Origin: Rhodopirellula sp.
GTDB taxonomy: Bacteria; Planctomycetota; Planctomycetia; Pirellulales; Pirellulaceae
Direction: 5' to 3'
Length of the DNA: 64,000 bases
Assembly (NCBI GenBank): GCA_002690925.1
Contig: NZGD01000240.1
Location: forward strand, 1-64,000
Shown here: piece after piece, positions 27,062 through 36,829 of the stretch
Layout of the letters: each line of letters begins with the position of its first letter
Position numbering within the stretch: position 1 is the stretch's first letter
Notes under the pieces: model-generated
Told to the model about the DNA's origin: nothing
Database searches by the model: none
The model's input: only the letters and a program-made list of their open reading frames with translations
Program-made: the position numbers and the translations under genes

Positions 27062-29538
27062 TTTGATTGGAACGCCTCGCTGAGGACGACTTGGTGTATC
27101 AGGTCACGCAGTCCAAGTTCTTCTTTTTGGATTGATTCGGTGATGCGGTCTATATCGTCTCGGTCCGTAAAGCTCAGTCGGCGACCCAACGCGTAAATCA
27201 ACAGCTTTTCTGTCAGGCACCGATTGAACTGTTCAGGGTATTGCTTCAACATGCTTTTGATGCCTTCGGGACCTTGGATAACGGTGCCATTGGCAAGTTC
27301 ACCGGTCGCATCAATTGGCAAACGTTTTGAGTAGCGGTCACGCCATTGTCCGACGTGATCGTAGTGTTCCATAGCCAAGCCCAAGGGGTCAATTTTTCGG
27401 TGGCATTCGTAGCATGTTGGATTGTTTCGATGTCTTTCCATTAACTGCCGAATGGTGGAAACTCCCCTTGTGTCAGGCTCAAGTGGTTCGATGTCGGGTG
27501 GTGGGGGACTAGGCGGGGTGCCAAGGAGACTTTCCAACACCCACACGCCCCGAACAACAGGCTGGGATTCCACACCATTGGAAGTGGCGGTCAGAATGCT
27601 GGCCTGTCCCAGTAGTCCACCACGGTGGCTATCTGCGGCAAGATGCACTTTGGAAAATGTTTCTTCTGCTGGCACTGTTAAACCATAATGTCGAGCCAAC
27701 GCGGGATTTAAAAAGGTATAATCCGAGTCAATGAAATCAGACAAACTGCGGTTTTTCTCAAGGATGTGGCGGAAGAACAGGTGGGTCTCCTGACGCATCG
27801 CATTTTCAAGATTGTCTTCGTAATAAGAACGATTCGTTTCCGGATCAGGTGGCATTTCACCCAGCCTTCTTAAACCCAGCCATTGGCTGACGAAGTTTTC
27901 GACCAATGCATTGACGCGTTCATCGGACAGCATCCGTTCGACCTGTTGTCTGAGTACATCAGATTTTTTCAGCTCACCACGATCAGCCACGGCTCGCAGT
28001 TCATGATCCGGCATTGAACTCCAGAGAAAATATGACAGACGTGTGGCAAGCTCATGGTCAGTGACGCGGTTTGAGGCAGTCGGCTTCGACTGTGTTTCGG
28101 CCAGATAGAGAAAGTTGGGGGAGGTCAGGATTGCTCGAGTGCCCAGTTTGGCAGCTTCCCAGAAATCACCTTCGGTCTCGAGTTGCTGGTGAGCCAACTG
28201 AAGATAGGGTGCTATCTCTGCGCGACTGACGGGGCGCCGGTACGCGGCGTTGGCAAGTCTTAGCAATGATTCATCGAGGTAGTCTGTACCCGGTGTTGTT
28301 GGGGGGGTGGGAAAGAAATTGGCAAAGCCTCGTTGTGGCCACGAGTCATAAAATGGCCCCTGGATTTCGAGATCGTGTACATGTAACTCAGGTCCCGAAC
28401 CCAAGTACATTTCGGGTGGGTTACGCATTGGATACAACGCATCCTTGTTGTATTTGGGAAGGACTTTTCGAAGGATGCGTTTGAACGAACCGTTGGGGCC
28501 ATTGGCCCAATGAACATGAAACGTAAACCCTTTCTCTAGCCACACCCTATGTTCAATCTCGACTACTTCATTGTCGGGAATGACGTGCTCGGAGATGATT
28601 CTGTGAGCCGTGCCACCCAAAGCTTGTGAATCAATCGAGATCGACAGTCGCATGGGTTCAGACGAATCGTATCGTAGGTCCTCGTCGCTGTAGCGGGACA
28701 CGCGGCGAATGGCCTGAGCTGATAGCCGTATCACATATTCTCCGTCTGCGGGAACTCCTTTGCGTTTGTCAAGTTGCCGCAGTCCAAGCGGCTGGCGGAA
28801 CTTGATGAACATTCTCCCCGCATCTTTTCGTGCTTCTTTGTCGTTGTTCGAAGAGTCGATGCGGACACCATTGAGTGTGACGGGCGCTTCTTTCGATTTT
28901 GGGAACACGTTCGACCCGTAGTGGATCATTGCGGGTCGGGGACCGGGGCGAATCACCTTTTCAGTTACCTGCCTCGCAGCATGCAGATAATTTCGGAGTA
29001 GATAGTCAGAGGTGACGAGTCCCTCCCCTACATTGTCAAAGCCCTCCGTGACGTCGTCGGTCGGAAAGGTGGTCGTTGGATCAAAGTCAACCATCCGCAA
29101 TTGAAAAAGGTCTCGGATCGTGTTTCGATACTCGTTACGATTGAGTCGTCTTAAGATTGCTTTTCCAGCGTTACCTCTCACGGCTAAATCTGCTTCTGCC
29201 AAAATTTGCGTGAGCAAGGAAACGATTTGTTTGACCTCTTGCTGCTGCGGCTGCTTCGATTCTTCAGGTGGCATCGCCGCCAAGTTGAGTTGATCGAGGA
29301 TTTCCTGCAGCTGCTCCGCCTGTTGTACCAACTCGCCTGTATTGCCAGTTCCTGTATTGGTCGTTAGCGATCCTGTCACTAATTGGTCAAATCGACGGTC
29401 CGCCTTTTGGATCTTCGCACCATGGCACTCTGCGCAGTACTTGCGCAGAAAAGACGGCAATTCAGAGGGTGAAACTTCTGCTGCGGTGACCGGGGTCAAC
29501 AGCAACAAAGTCAATCCGCATAAAAAGATGTTTTTCAT
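27058..29538 (-). CDS. DUF1592-family haem protein, copy 1
   Basis: This 826-residue protein has a signal peptide (residues 1-20), a first haem motif C35-A-E-C-H39 with DUF1587 (LRRLNRNEYRNTIRDLF), then DUF1595, DUF1592 (ATRLSYFLWSSMPD), DUF1588 (HRGGLLGQASILTATSNGVE) and DUF1585 at the C-terminus. A second haem motif at C709-H713 lies between the last two. This is the full planctomycete PSD array. The start overlaps the DUF1552 stop as ATGA, and its own stop overlaps the sulfatase-fold start the same way. It pairs with DUF1552 copy 1. Function is unknown; the two haems and export suggest redox chemistry on an extracellular substrate. Confidence 0.92.
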   Translation of the reverse strand: MKNIFLCGLTLLLLTPVTAAEVSPSELPSFLRKYCAECHGAKIQKADRRFDQLVTGSLTTNTGTGNTGELVQQAEQLQEILDQLNLAAMPPEESKQPQQQEVKQIVSLLTQILAEADLAVRGNAGKAILRRLNRNEYRNTIRDLFQLRMVDFDPTTTFPTDDVTEGFDNVGEGLVTSDYLLRNYLHAARQVTEKVIRPGPRPAMIHYGSNVFPKSKEAPVTLNGVRIDSSNNDKEARKDAGRMFIKFRQPLGLRQLDKRKGVPADGEYVIRLSAQAIRRVSRYSDEDLRYDSSEPMRLSISIDSQALGGTAHRIISEHVIPDNEVVEIEHRVWLEKGFTFHVHWANGPNGSFKRILRKVLPKYNKDALYPMRNPPEMYLGSGPELHVHDLEIQGPFYDSWPQRGFANFFPTPPTTPGTDYLDESLLRLANAAYRRPVSRAEIAPYLQLAHQQLETEGDFWEAAKLGTRAILTSPNFLYLAETQSKPTASNRVTDHELATRLSYFLWSSMPDHELRAVADRGELKKSDVLRQQVERMLSDERVNALVENFVSQWLGLRRLGEMPPDPETNRSYYEDNLENAMRQETHLFFRHILEKNRSLSDFIDSDYTFLNPALARHYGLTVPAEETFSKVHLAADSHRGGLLGQASILTATSNGVESQPVVRGVWVLESLLGTPPSPPPPDIEPLEPDTRGVSTIRQLMERHRNNPTCYECHRKIDPLGLAMEHYDHVGQWRDRYSKRLPIDATGELANGTVIQGPEGIKSMLKQYPEQFNRCLTEKLLIYALGRRLSFTDRDDIDRITESIQKEELGLRDLIHQVVLSEAFQSK

Positions 29539-30812
29539 GTCAGTAAGTGATTGAGGTTGCTGCCGTTATTAGAGAATTGTTCCTGTTCGATGCCAAATTG
29601 TTGAAGGATCGATACGAACAGGTCACCTAGAGGGCGTCCATCACGATTGCGACGCTCAAAGCGATGATGGTTTCCGTGCTGGAAGCCACCACCAGCTAAA
29701 AGAACGGGAAGGTTGCGGCTTGAGTGCGAACTGGCGTTCCCCATGCCACTTCCAAACAGAACCGTAGTTGAATCCAGTAGCGGCTTGCCCGTGCTGTCTT
29801 TGGTTTCTTTCAATTTGCTCAGGAACGTCGCGAATTGTGTGGCGTAGAAACGCTCGATGATCGACAACTCTTTCAACAACTCGGGGCGTTTTCCATGGTG
29901 CGTTAATGAATGATACCCCAATGTGATACCGTCGAATGGAAACAGTCGGTTTCCCCCGGGATGGCCAAAACAAATCACGTTGGTGGAATTGGTCTGCAAT
30001 GCCAGTACCATCAGGTCGTACATAACCGATGTGTTGTAGGGATATTGAAGGTCAACAATTGTGTCGTCATCATCGCGGCCTCGAATCACATCGTCCTTGA
30101 TGGTTGGTTTGCGAACGTCAATCCATTCAGACTGACGGGTCAGTTTCTGTTCAACTTCACGAATGGATGTGAAGAATTGGTCCAGTTTCTGCTGATCCGC
30201 GTGCGCTAAGCGGACTCGCAAACTCTTGGCATCTTTTCGGACTACATCCAGGATGCTGGTGTCCTCATTCAGAAACTGACGTGTCTGCTGTTTGGCCTTG
30301 GCTGCATCGTCGACGAATAAGTCGGTAAAGACGCGGACCGGATCAGACTGAGTTGGCAGTCGAATGCCGGCCCGGGACCATGAAAAGCCTCCTGATCCGA
30401 GCAGCATGGATGGGAAACGAGTGTTCTGTCCAAGATGCTCGGCAAGTAACTGATCCAGCGACAGAAGGCGTTGAGGATTATCCTTGGTGCTCTTCATCTC
30501 AACACCATTCAAGAACGTGTTGGAGCAACCGTGGCCTCCACCGACACCCGGGTGATCAAGGTTGGTGAAAAGGCTGATGGCGTCGCGATGGGGATGTAGC
30601 GATTCGAGCAATGGTGGCATCTCGTAATCACTACCCGTTTCTGCCGGGAAGAATCCACTCGGGTTCATGCCATAGTTGGGCGAAACGCAGACGAATCGCT
30701 GTGTCGCCTCAAATGATTTTTTTCCAGCTTCTGCTCTCAAGGATGCAAAGCTTGGCAATACGATTGCAACACCGAGGCCACGCAGGATGTCGCGTCTAGG
30801 AAGACCGGCCAT
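29535..30812 (-). CDS. DUF1552 domain-containing protein, copy 1 (Tat signal)
   Basis: The 425-residue protein begins with a twin-arginine signal (GLPRRDILRG) and is a DUF1552 protein throughout. It has the typical ends LFGSGMGNASSHSSRNLP and LLAGGGFQHGNHHRF. AAGGA lies 6 bases before the ATG, which is the only junction of this operon separated by a gap (32 bases) rather than an overlap. It is followed by DUF1592 copy 1 through an ATGA overlap. DUF1552 resembles DUF1501 in motifs and may share its hydrolase-like fold. Its role is unknown. Confidence 0.92.
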   Translation of the reverse strand: MAGLPRRDILRGLGVAIVLPSFASLRAEAGKKSFEATQRFVCVSPNYGMNPSGFFPAETGSDYEMPPLLESLHPHRDAISLFTNLDHPGVGGGHGCSNTFLNGVEMKSTKDNPQRLLSLDQLLAEHLGQNTRFPSMLLGSGGFSWSRAGIRLPTQSDPVRVFTDLFVDDAAKAKQQTRQFLNEDTSILDVVRKDAKSLRVRLAHADQQKLDQFFTSIREVEQKLTRQSEWIDVRKPTIKDDVIRGRDDDDTIVDLQYPYNTSVMYDLMVLALQTNSTNVICFGHPGGNRLFPFDGITLGYHSLTHHGKRPELLKELSIIERFYATQFATFLSKLKETKDSTGKPLLDSTTVLFGSGMGNASSHSSRNLPVLLAGGGFQHGNHHRFERRNRDGRPLGDLFVSILQQFGIEQEQFSNNGSNLNHLLT

Positions 30813-30844
30813 CGTAAATCCTTGTTGGTGTACGTTGAATGCAT

Positions 30845-33532
30845 TTAACGTTGTTGGAAGATATTGCTGCTCACAATGCGAGTGATCAGATCTCGCAGCC
30901 CATAACCTTGCTTAGCGCAGTCCGCTGCGATCTGTTTAATTTCAGCATCATCCCGGAACGTCAGTTCCCGGCCGGTTGCATACGAAAGCAGTTTGGAAGT
31001 GAGTGTTTCGGTGAACCGATGCTTGCGGGCAAGCAACAGTTTTTTGAAGTCCTGCTCGTTTTGGAATGTTTCGCCCGAAACGAGGTTTCCAGATCCGTCG
31101 ACGGGCGGATTACGCGCTGCTCGTGACTTGTAGTGAGAACGGTAGCCACCAATCGGATCGTAGAATTCCAAGGCGAAACCAGCGGGATCAATTCGGTTGT
31201 GACAATCTGCACAGGCTGCCACGTTACGGTGCTTTTTCAATTGCTGCCGTATGGTCACTGCTCCGCGTGTGTCCGGTTCCAGTGGTTCCACGTCAGGCGG
31301 TGGCGGAGAAGGAGGAGTCCCCAGAATGTTTTCCATGACCCAGACGCCACGGACCACAGGAGAAGTCTCGATTCCGTTTGCAGTCAGCGTCAATACACTT
31401 CCTTGCCCCAGAAGTCCGCCACGATGGTGTTCCGGTTTGAAGTGGACTTTTCGAAAGGCTTCGCCCGTCACACCCTCAATGCCGTAATGCTGTGCCAACG
31501 CACCATTGAGGAAACTGTAGTCACTGTCAAGCAGGTTCAGGATGGAACCGTTTTCTTTCAACAGGTCAGCGAAGAAAAGTCTTGTCTCCTGTTTGAAAAA
31601 AGTTTGCAAGCGATCTTTGTAATAGGCTTCGAAGGCTTTTGGGTCAGGTGGCATCGCACCCAGAGTGTCCATTCGTAACCAGTGATCCGTGAAGTGCTCG
31701 ATGAATGCTTCAGCCTTTGGGTCCGCTAGCATCCGTTGGGTTTCAACACTTAATTCATTCCCTGTCAGTTTGCCTGTATTCGCTTTTTTGGTCAGGTTCT
31801 CATCGGGCATCGAGCTCCAGAGGAAGTACGACAATCTTGCTGCCAACTCATGGGGTGCCAACGAGGAGCCGAGTTGCTCGTTGCCTTCATCGAGGTAGAG
31901 GAAGCGAGGTGATGACAGAATCGCGATCAGTCCCAGCTTGATCGCTCTTTCAGGTTTGTTTCCAAGAGCCAAGCGGTCACGAATGAACTGCACGTAATGT
32001 TCAACATCCTGAGGTTTCACTGGCTGTCGAAATGCACGGGTTGTGAATCGCAGAACAAGTTCATCAAGATCAATCTGGCTGGCGTCCATCTGGTCCCCAA
32101 ACAACAGTCGGTGACTCGCTGGTGGCCACTGTTCGTGAATCGGTCCACTGATGTTCATGTTCCAGACACGAACACGGGGACCGTGATAGCGTTCTGATAG
32201 TACGGGATTGTTTTTGTTGCGTTCCAGTTCCTGCACCAAGATCTGGGCTGCCTGGTCGCCGAGCTTGGCTGCGTCGCGTTGGGTCGTGGTTGCGCGAATG
32301 ACTTCCGGGTGGTGCTTTTCTGCAACCCGGCGAATGTTCCCCTTTGAACTGATTCCGTTGGCCCAGCTGACAAACGGAACGGCGCCTTTGCGGAGCCAGA
32401 CCTTGTTTGAGAACACGGTGGGTGTATCGTCGGGTAAGTCCCATACCTCCACCAGCCGACGTTGGTCAGCTGCATTCTTGTTCAGAAGCCTGGCTTCTGG
32501 AGCAACCCACAATGCGAGTTTCAAGGGTTCCTGTTCATAGCGTTTAAATTCAGCGTGCTCGTAGCCGTGGTTGAGACGGTTCGCTGCAGCAGCCTTGATG
32601 CTGATTTGATACCAGCCATCAGCAGGCACACCACCTTGACGTACAAAGCGAGTCACGAAGTTTGGATGGCGTTCCGATGGTTGACCATGCCCAATCTCAA
32701 CGTAGTCCCCCAAGTTTGTCTGGTCGGCCGGAGATCCAGCAGGAATGATCAGTCGCCATGTGACCGGAGCACGTTGATACGACAATACTCCGTTGAAGTC
32801 TTTGCCTGTATAGGACCAGACTGTGGTTTCAGGACTGGGGCGATCAAAATAACAAGCTTGATCCAAAAACGCTTCTGCGACTTCAAGATAGCGTTGCAAC
32901 TGGTAGTCCGACAAAGTCAGCGTTTCACCGTTGTTGTCAAATCCATGACTCTTGGCGTCTGGAGGAAAGTCTCCGGTCGGATCAAAGGACTCGATGTCAA
33001 CGCCCAGAAGGTCGCGGATCGTACGGACATACTCAAATCGGTTGAGTCGACGAAGTACCGTGGTCGATGATTTATCAGCGTTCGTCGCCCAATTCAGATA
33101 GCTGGTGATCGACGCAATCACTTCCTTTGTTTGCTGCGCGGGTGGTTCAGGGATGCCTTTCTCACGTGGTGGCATTTCGCCACGATTCATTGCGTCCAGC
33201 GCTTCTTCAAGAAGATCTCGTGCATCTTCGTCCAATGCTTGTTCTGTCGGGAATTGGTCCAGTCGGCGGTCAGCTTTTTGCTTCGTTTCGCCGTGGCACT
33301 GGTGGCAGTGCTGTTTTAGATAACTCTGAACGTGCGGGGGTAAACCGCCTATCGCTGACGTGCTGAATTCCTCGGGTGCTGCATGAGTGACTGAGCACTG
33401 CACTGCCGACAGTAGAATGCAAGTTATGAACAACGCCACGAACGGGTGCATTGCCATGCCGCCACTGCACCGGGAAGGTGCACTTCGGTTGGCTCGCACT
33501 GTTGTGGTTGAAGGTTTGCAGTGCTTGTTCAT
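30845..33532 (-). CDS. DUF1592-family haem protein, copy 2
   Basis: This is a second full-length PSD-array protein of 895 residues. The haem motif C76-H-Q-C-H80 and DUF1587 (LRRLNRFEYVRTIRDLL) come first, then an extra beta-rich carbohydrate-binding-like stretch at about 230-470. DUF1592 (AARLSYFLWSSMPD), DUF1588 (HRGGLLGQGSVLTLTANGIE), a second haem at C774 and DUF1585 follow. It is clearly paralogous to copy 1 but divergent over the middle region. The ATG at 33532 overlaps the upstream stop (ATGA). It leaves about 28 residues before the hydrophobic signal, so an internal start at 33457 or 33451 is also possible. Confidence 0.91.
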   Translation of the reverse strand: MNKHCKPSTTTVRANRSAPSRCSGGMAMHPFVALFITCILLSAVQCSVTHAAPEEFSTSAIGGLPPHVQSYLKQHCHQCHGETKQKADRRLDQFPTEQALDEDARDLLEEALDAMNRGEMPPREKGIPEPPAQQTKEVIASITSYLNWATNADKSSTTVLRRLNRFEYVRTIRDLLGVDIESFDPTGDFPPDAKSHGFDNNGETLTLSDYQLQRYLEVAEAFLDQACYFDRPSPETTVWSYTGKDFNGVLSYQRAPVTWRLIIPAGSPADQTNLGDYVEIGHGQPSERHPNFVTRFVRQGGVPADGWYQISIKAAAANRLNHGYEHAEFKRYEQEPLKLALWVAPEARLLNKNAADQRRLVEVWDLPDDTPTVFSNKVWLRKGAVPFVSWANGISSKGNIRRVAEKHHPEVIRATTTQRDAAKLGDQAAQILVQELERNKNNPVLSERYHGPRVRVWNMNISGPIHEQWPPASHRLLFGDQMDASQIDLDELVLRFTTRAFRQPVKPQDVEHYVQFIRDRLALGNKPERAIKLGLIAILSSPRFLYLDEGNEQLGSSLAPHELAARLSYFLWSSMPDENLTKKANTGKLTGNELSVETQRMLADPKAEAFIEHFTDHWLRMDTLGAMPPDPKAFEAYYKDRLQTFFKQETRLFFADLLKENGSILNLLDSDYSFLNGALAQHYGIEGVTGEAFRKVHFKPEHHRGGLLGQGSVLTLTANGIETSPVVRGVWVMENILGTPPSPPPPDVEPLEPDTRGAVTIRQQLKKHRNVAACADCHNRIDPAGFALEFYDPIGGYRSHYKSRAARNPPVDGSGNLVSGETFQNEQDFKKLLLARKHRFTETLTSKLLSYATGRELTFRDDAEIKQIAADCAKQGYGLRDLITRIVSSNIFQQR

Positions 33533-34800
33533 GCCCGCACCTCCAAGCCTGGCAGGGTCCCGCTCGCCGTACCAAAGTGATCCGTTTCAACACCAAAGCG
33601 TTGCAGCATGGAGACAAACAGGCGGCCTGCTGGCGTCGCAATCTTTTGGTTTTCGTCCTTGAAGTACGATTTGTGTTCTCCGTGCTTGAACCCACCGCCT
33701 GCCAGAATCAAAGGGAGGTTTTTGTTTGAGTGCGAGCTTGCATTGCCCATGCCTGAACCAAACAGAACCATACTGTTGTCCAGCAACGTTTTACCATTTT
33801 CTTCTGGCACGGACTTAAGCTTGTTTAGGAATCGGGCGAGTTGCTCCGTGTGAAATTGTTCAATCACGGACAATTCAGTGATGTATTCGGGGACTTTTCC
33901 ATGGTGCGTCAGTTGGTGATAGCCGCGGCTAATGTCAAAGCCTCCATAATTGGCACCGATGTCAGCCAGTCCCAACGTCATTACCCGCGTGGAGTCCGTT
34001 TCCAAGGCGAGTGCCATCAGATCGTAGTACAGTGGCACTCGATCGATGAAGTCCATGGTGTTGACTCCGCTTGGTATTTCATAGTCCACCTGCGGTTTGG
34101 GTTTTATTAACCATTCGCTTGATTGTGCAATTCGTTTTTCAACTTCGCGAACGGAAGTGAAATAACGGTCGAGTTTGGCTTTGTCCTGCGCGCCCACTTT
34201 GCGTTGCAGGTACTCGGCATCAGTCTTCACGAGGTCGAGGATGCTGGCCCGTGCGGCCTGTTTTGCTTGCGTGGTTTTTTGAAGCTTTGGGTCCACCTTC
34301 TGAAACAGCAAACTGTACAGAACGTCCACTTTGGAAATGGGTGGGAGGGATACTCCTGAGGCATTCCATGAAATCTGGTTATTGGGATCGTTGCCGCTGG
34401 CAATTTGCAGGGATGGGTAACGTGTCTCCGAACCCACAATCTGGGCGGCTTTTTGGTCCACCGATATGTTTGCTTCGGGCATATTTCTGGAGTGTTTTGA
34501 CAGAACTCCCGATAGGTATGCGTGTACTCCGCCATGGCCGCCTTGTGCCTCGGTGCCATGATCAAGTCCGGAAAATACTGTCACGTCCTCACGGAATTTC
34601 TCTAACGGTTCGAGACGCTCAGTGAGTTCGTAGTCCTTGCCGGTGGTTGTGGGGAAGAATAACCGGGGGACAAAGCCAAAATTCAATCCCACACAAACCA
34701 TGCGTGTTGCAGTTGCATTGGTTGGAGCGGCCATTACCTCCAAGGATGGCAACGCCATGGTTGCTCCGCTAACACCTCGTAAAAATGCTCGTCGTCTCAT
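33529..34800 (-). CDS. DUF1552 domain-containing protein, copy 2 (Tat-like signal)
   Basis: The 423-residue DUF1552 protein starts MRRRAFLRGVSGA, a twin-arginine-like signal. The family end motifs LFGSGMGNASSHSNKNLP and LILAGGGFKHGEHKSYF match copy 1 closely, while the middle differs. It is coupled on both sides by ATGA overlaps, to the FecR-like gene upstream and DUF1592 copy 2 downstream. With copy 1 it shows that a DUF1552-DUF1592 module was duplicated within one operon. The biochemical role is unknown. Confidence 0.92.
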   Translation of the reverse strand: MRRRAFLRGVSGATMALPSLEVMAAPTNATATRMVCVGLNFGFVPRLFFPTTTGKDYELTERLEPLEKFREDVTVFSGLDHGTEAQGGHGGVHAYLSGVLSKHSRNMPEANISVDQKAAQIVGSETRYPSLQIASGNDPNNQISWNASGVSLPPISKVDVLYSLLFQKVDPKLQKTTQAKQAARASILDLVKTDAEYLQRKVGAQDKAKLDRYFTSVREVEKRIAQSSEWLIKPKPQVDYEIPSGVNTMDFIDRVPLYYDLMALALETDSTRVMTLGLADIGANYGGFDISRGYHQLTHHGKVPEYITELSVIEQFHTEQLARFLNKLKSVPEENGKTLLDNSMVLFGSGMGNASSHSNKNLPLILAGGGFKHGEHKSYFKDENQKIATPAGRLFVSMLQRFGVETDHFGTASGTLPGLEVRA

Positions 34801-36278
34801 TCTGTGCTCTGTTGTCCGTTTGGTTTCTGTTCTGTTTCCTCGACAATCACTCGGATCTGATCAACTGCGGATCCTGCTGACAGGTCAAGAGACAGTGTGC
34901 GTCGATCTTCGCTCAAAATTACTGCATCACGTTTTATTCCAAGGTTCTCTTCTTTCCGTGTGGGTTCGATTCCACGTCGTGTGGTTTTGTATTGGCCGTC
35001 GGGATGGCCCAGTAGCATGTCCGTGTTGGTCAGTCGTGCGGTGCCGGCAATCAAGCCAATGACCGGTTTGTCGAAGGTGATTTGGCCTGTCACCCGTGGC
35101 TTGTTTTCGGAATTTCGTTCTCTCGTTCCAAGCGGATCCAATTGCAGTAGGTAGCTTCGCACGGTGGTACCCGCGGCAATTTTCTGATCGTTGTGGCGAT
35201 GAAGTCGCTGGTACAGTCCGGGTGATGCCAGATCAACAGGGATTTCGGAATCCAGTGTGATTCCCTGCCGCTCGGCAAAGACGACAATGTGTTCGTTGTC
35301 CTCGTACCTGCCCGGCACAAAATCTGGGCCCGGTGAAACAAACTTCATCAAGCCAGTGGCTTGGAAAACACCGGAGGTAACTGGCCAACCATCTTTAAAA
35401 CGATTCGTTTCATAAAGAACAGATTCGATTTTTCCATCCAAAGGCTTGGAACGTACGGCGTTGCCAGCGTGAAGTAGGCGACGCTTGCTGTTTGACGTCT
35501 TGCCGCTTGCGCTCACTTGGACTTCGCCTTCAAAAACACAAACATCTGTTTCGCCATCGACTCCCACAGCGAGGCCAAATGCAGTTCCCAGATCGATAAC
35601 ATCGATTGCCGGAGTCTCAATTTCAAAACCAATCGCGGTCCCAGGAACATGGACTGTAAGTATGCCTTGGTGCAGGCGAGTTCGGTCGGCAGAAAGAATT
35701 TCAAACTTAGCCGGTCCTTGCAATGTGACCGTGGCTCCATTGGAAAAATCCAAGCGCGCAATACCAACTTGCAGTTGCACCATGCCGCCGCCGATCGCAT
35801 CACCGGTTGCACGTGAACCTGATAGCCATCCCGCATTTTGTTGGTACGCGATTCTGGCGATGCGCTGGCTGCTTGCGGCTTGTTGCCGGTTCGGTGATTT
35901 GGATTCAGGAATCAATAAGAATGCAAACAGGAAGATAGCAGCGGTTGTCATTGCCAAAATGAACCACTTTCTTGACTGCCAATTGGCATTGGTTGTCGAA
36001 GCCGCCAGGTTGGCCCTATTCGAAGATGTCTGTTCCCGGCTTTGTGTGTCATGCTCGATTTCATTGGACTGCGAAGGCAACTGGCGAAAATGCGCCATGG
36101 CTTCCTTTTGGACACTGCGGCGTTGAAGCGAGCGACGTAGATCAATGTGTAACTCCGCGCTGGCTACCAACAGTTGCAAGTTCTGATCCGCTTGCAACCA
36201 CTTTTCAAACTGGGCTGCGTCCCCTGGAACCAGCCCACTGTCGAGATATTGTTCTATTTTTTCTTGGTGGGGCGTCAT
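34797..36278 (-). CDS. FecR-like membrane anti-sigma regulator
   Basis: The 493-residue protein has a cytoplasmic helical N-terminus of the planctomycete anti-sigma type (residues 1-65, with QYLDSGLVPGDAAQFEKWL). A single membrane helix lies at about 104-123. An outer FecR-like domain spans about 165-265 (FSNGATVTLQGPAKFEI, DLGTAFGLAVG) and is followed by a beta-rich C-terminal half. The ATG at 36278 overlaps the sigma-factor stop as ATGA; an upstream in-frame ATG at 36314 would overlap much more. It probably holds or activates the adjacent sigma factor in response to an external signal. The large outer part could be the sensor. Confidence 0.88.
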   Translation of the reverse strand: MTPHQEKIEQYLDSGLVPGDAAQFEKWLQADQNLQLLVASAELHIDLRRSLQRRSVQKEAMAHFRQLPSQSNEIEHDTQSREQTSSNRANLAASTTNANWQSRKWFILAMTTAAIFLFAFLLIPESKSPNRQQAASSQRIARIAYQQNAGWLSGSRATGDAIGGGMVQLQVGIARLDFSNGATVTLQGPAKFEILSADRTRLHQGILTVHVPGTAIGFEIETPAIDVIDLGTAFGLAVGVDGETDVCVFEGEVQVSASGKTSNSKRRLLHAGNAVRSKPLDGKIESVLYETNRFKDGWPVTSGVFQATGLMKFVSPGPDFVPGRYEDNEHIVVFAERQGITLDSEIPVDLASPGLYQRLHRHNDQKIAAGTTVRSYLLQLDPLGTRERNSENKPRVTGQITFDKPVIGLIAGTARLTNTDMLLGHPDGQYKTTRRGIEPTRKEENLGIKRDAVILSEDRRTLSLDLSAGSAVDQIRVIVEETEQKPNGQQSTE

Positions 36279-36829
36279 CTTGCTTCTTCCATGGCAAGTC
36301 GTTGTTGAACGCACGCTGCCAAGCGGTCTCGTAGGCGAGTCAAGGTGACGCGGATAGAAGCAGAGGTGGAACCGATGGATTTCGCAATTGTGTCCGAAGA
36401 AGCGTTCTCCACGTATCTTAGATCCAGCAGTTTTCTTGATTGTTCTGGTAGATTGTCCAAACAGTGTTCGAGAGCTTCTCGGCGCGTGTTGCGCCCCGCC
36501 TCTCTGCTTGCAATGATCTCTCCGAGCCGACTTAGCAATTCATCTGAGAAAACCAAACGGTCACGACTGCTTTGACGGTAGAAATCGATCACACGTGATT
36601 TTGTGATCCAAAGTGCCCAGCCGAGGAAAGGTCGTTCCGGATCGTATTGGTCGAATCTACGAGCTGTTTCCTGCGCGATCTGTTGCACCAGGTCCTCTGC
36701 ATCGTGGAAACCTGAGATCACCGCAAATACATAGGCTGATACCGATGGCTCAGCAGCCATCCAGTGCTGTGTGAAGGCTTCGCGGCGATCATTCTCGGAT
36801 TGATCTTGATTCATGCTTTGTTTTTCCAT
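36275..36829 (-). CDS. ECF sigma factor (Rhodopirellula/Verrucomicrobium type)
   Basis: The 184-residue protein has sigma region 2 (DAEDLVQQIAQETARRFDQY and the ITKSRVIDFYRQ helix) and region 4 (LPEQSRKLLDLRYVENAS and a helix-turn-helix at SDTIAKSIGSTSASIRVTL). The size is normal for an ECF factor. The first ATG at 36829 follows a dyad directly; ATG at 36814 has GGAAAA six bases before it and is an alternative. It heads an operon with its FecR-like partner and two DUF1552-DUF1592 modules, so it most likely drives that operon and perhaps others. Confidence 0.92.
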   Translation of the reverse strand: MEKQSMNQDQSENDRREAFTQHWMAAEPSVSAYVFAVISGFHDAEDLVQQIAQETARRFDQYDPERPFLGWALWITKSRVIDFYRQSSRDRLVFSDELLSRLGEIIASREAGRNTRREALEHCLDNLPEQSRKLLDLRYVENASSDTIAKSIGSTSASIRVTLTRLRDRLAACVQQRLAMEEAR

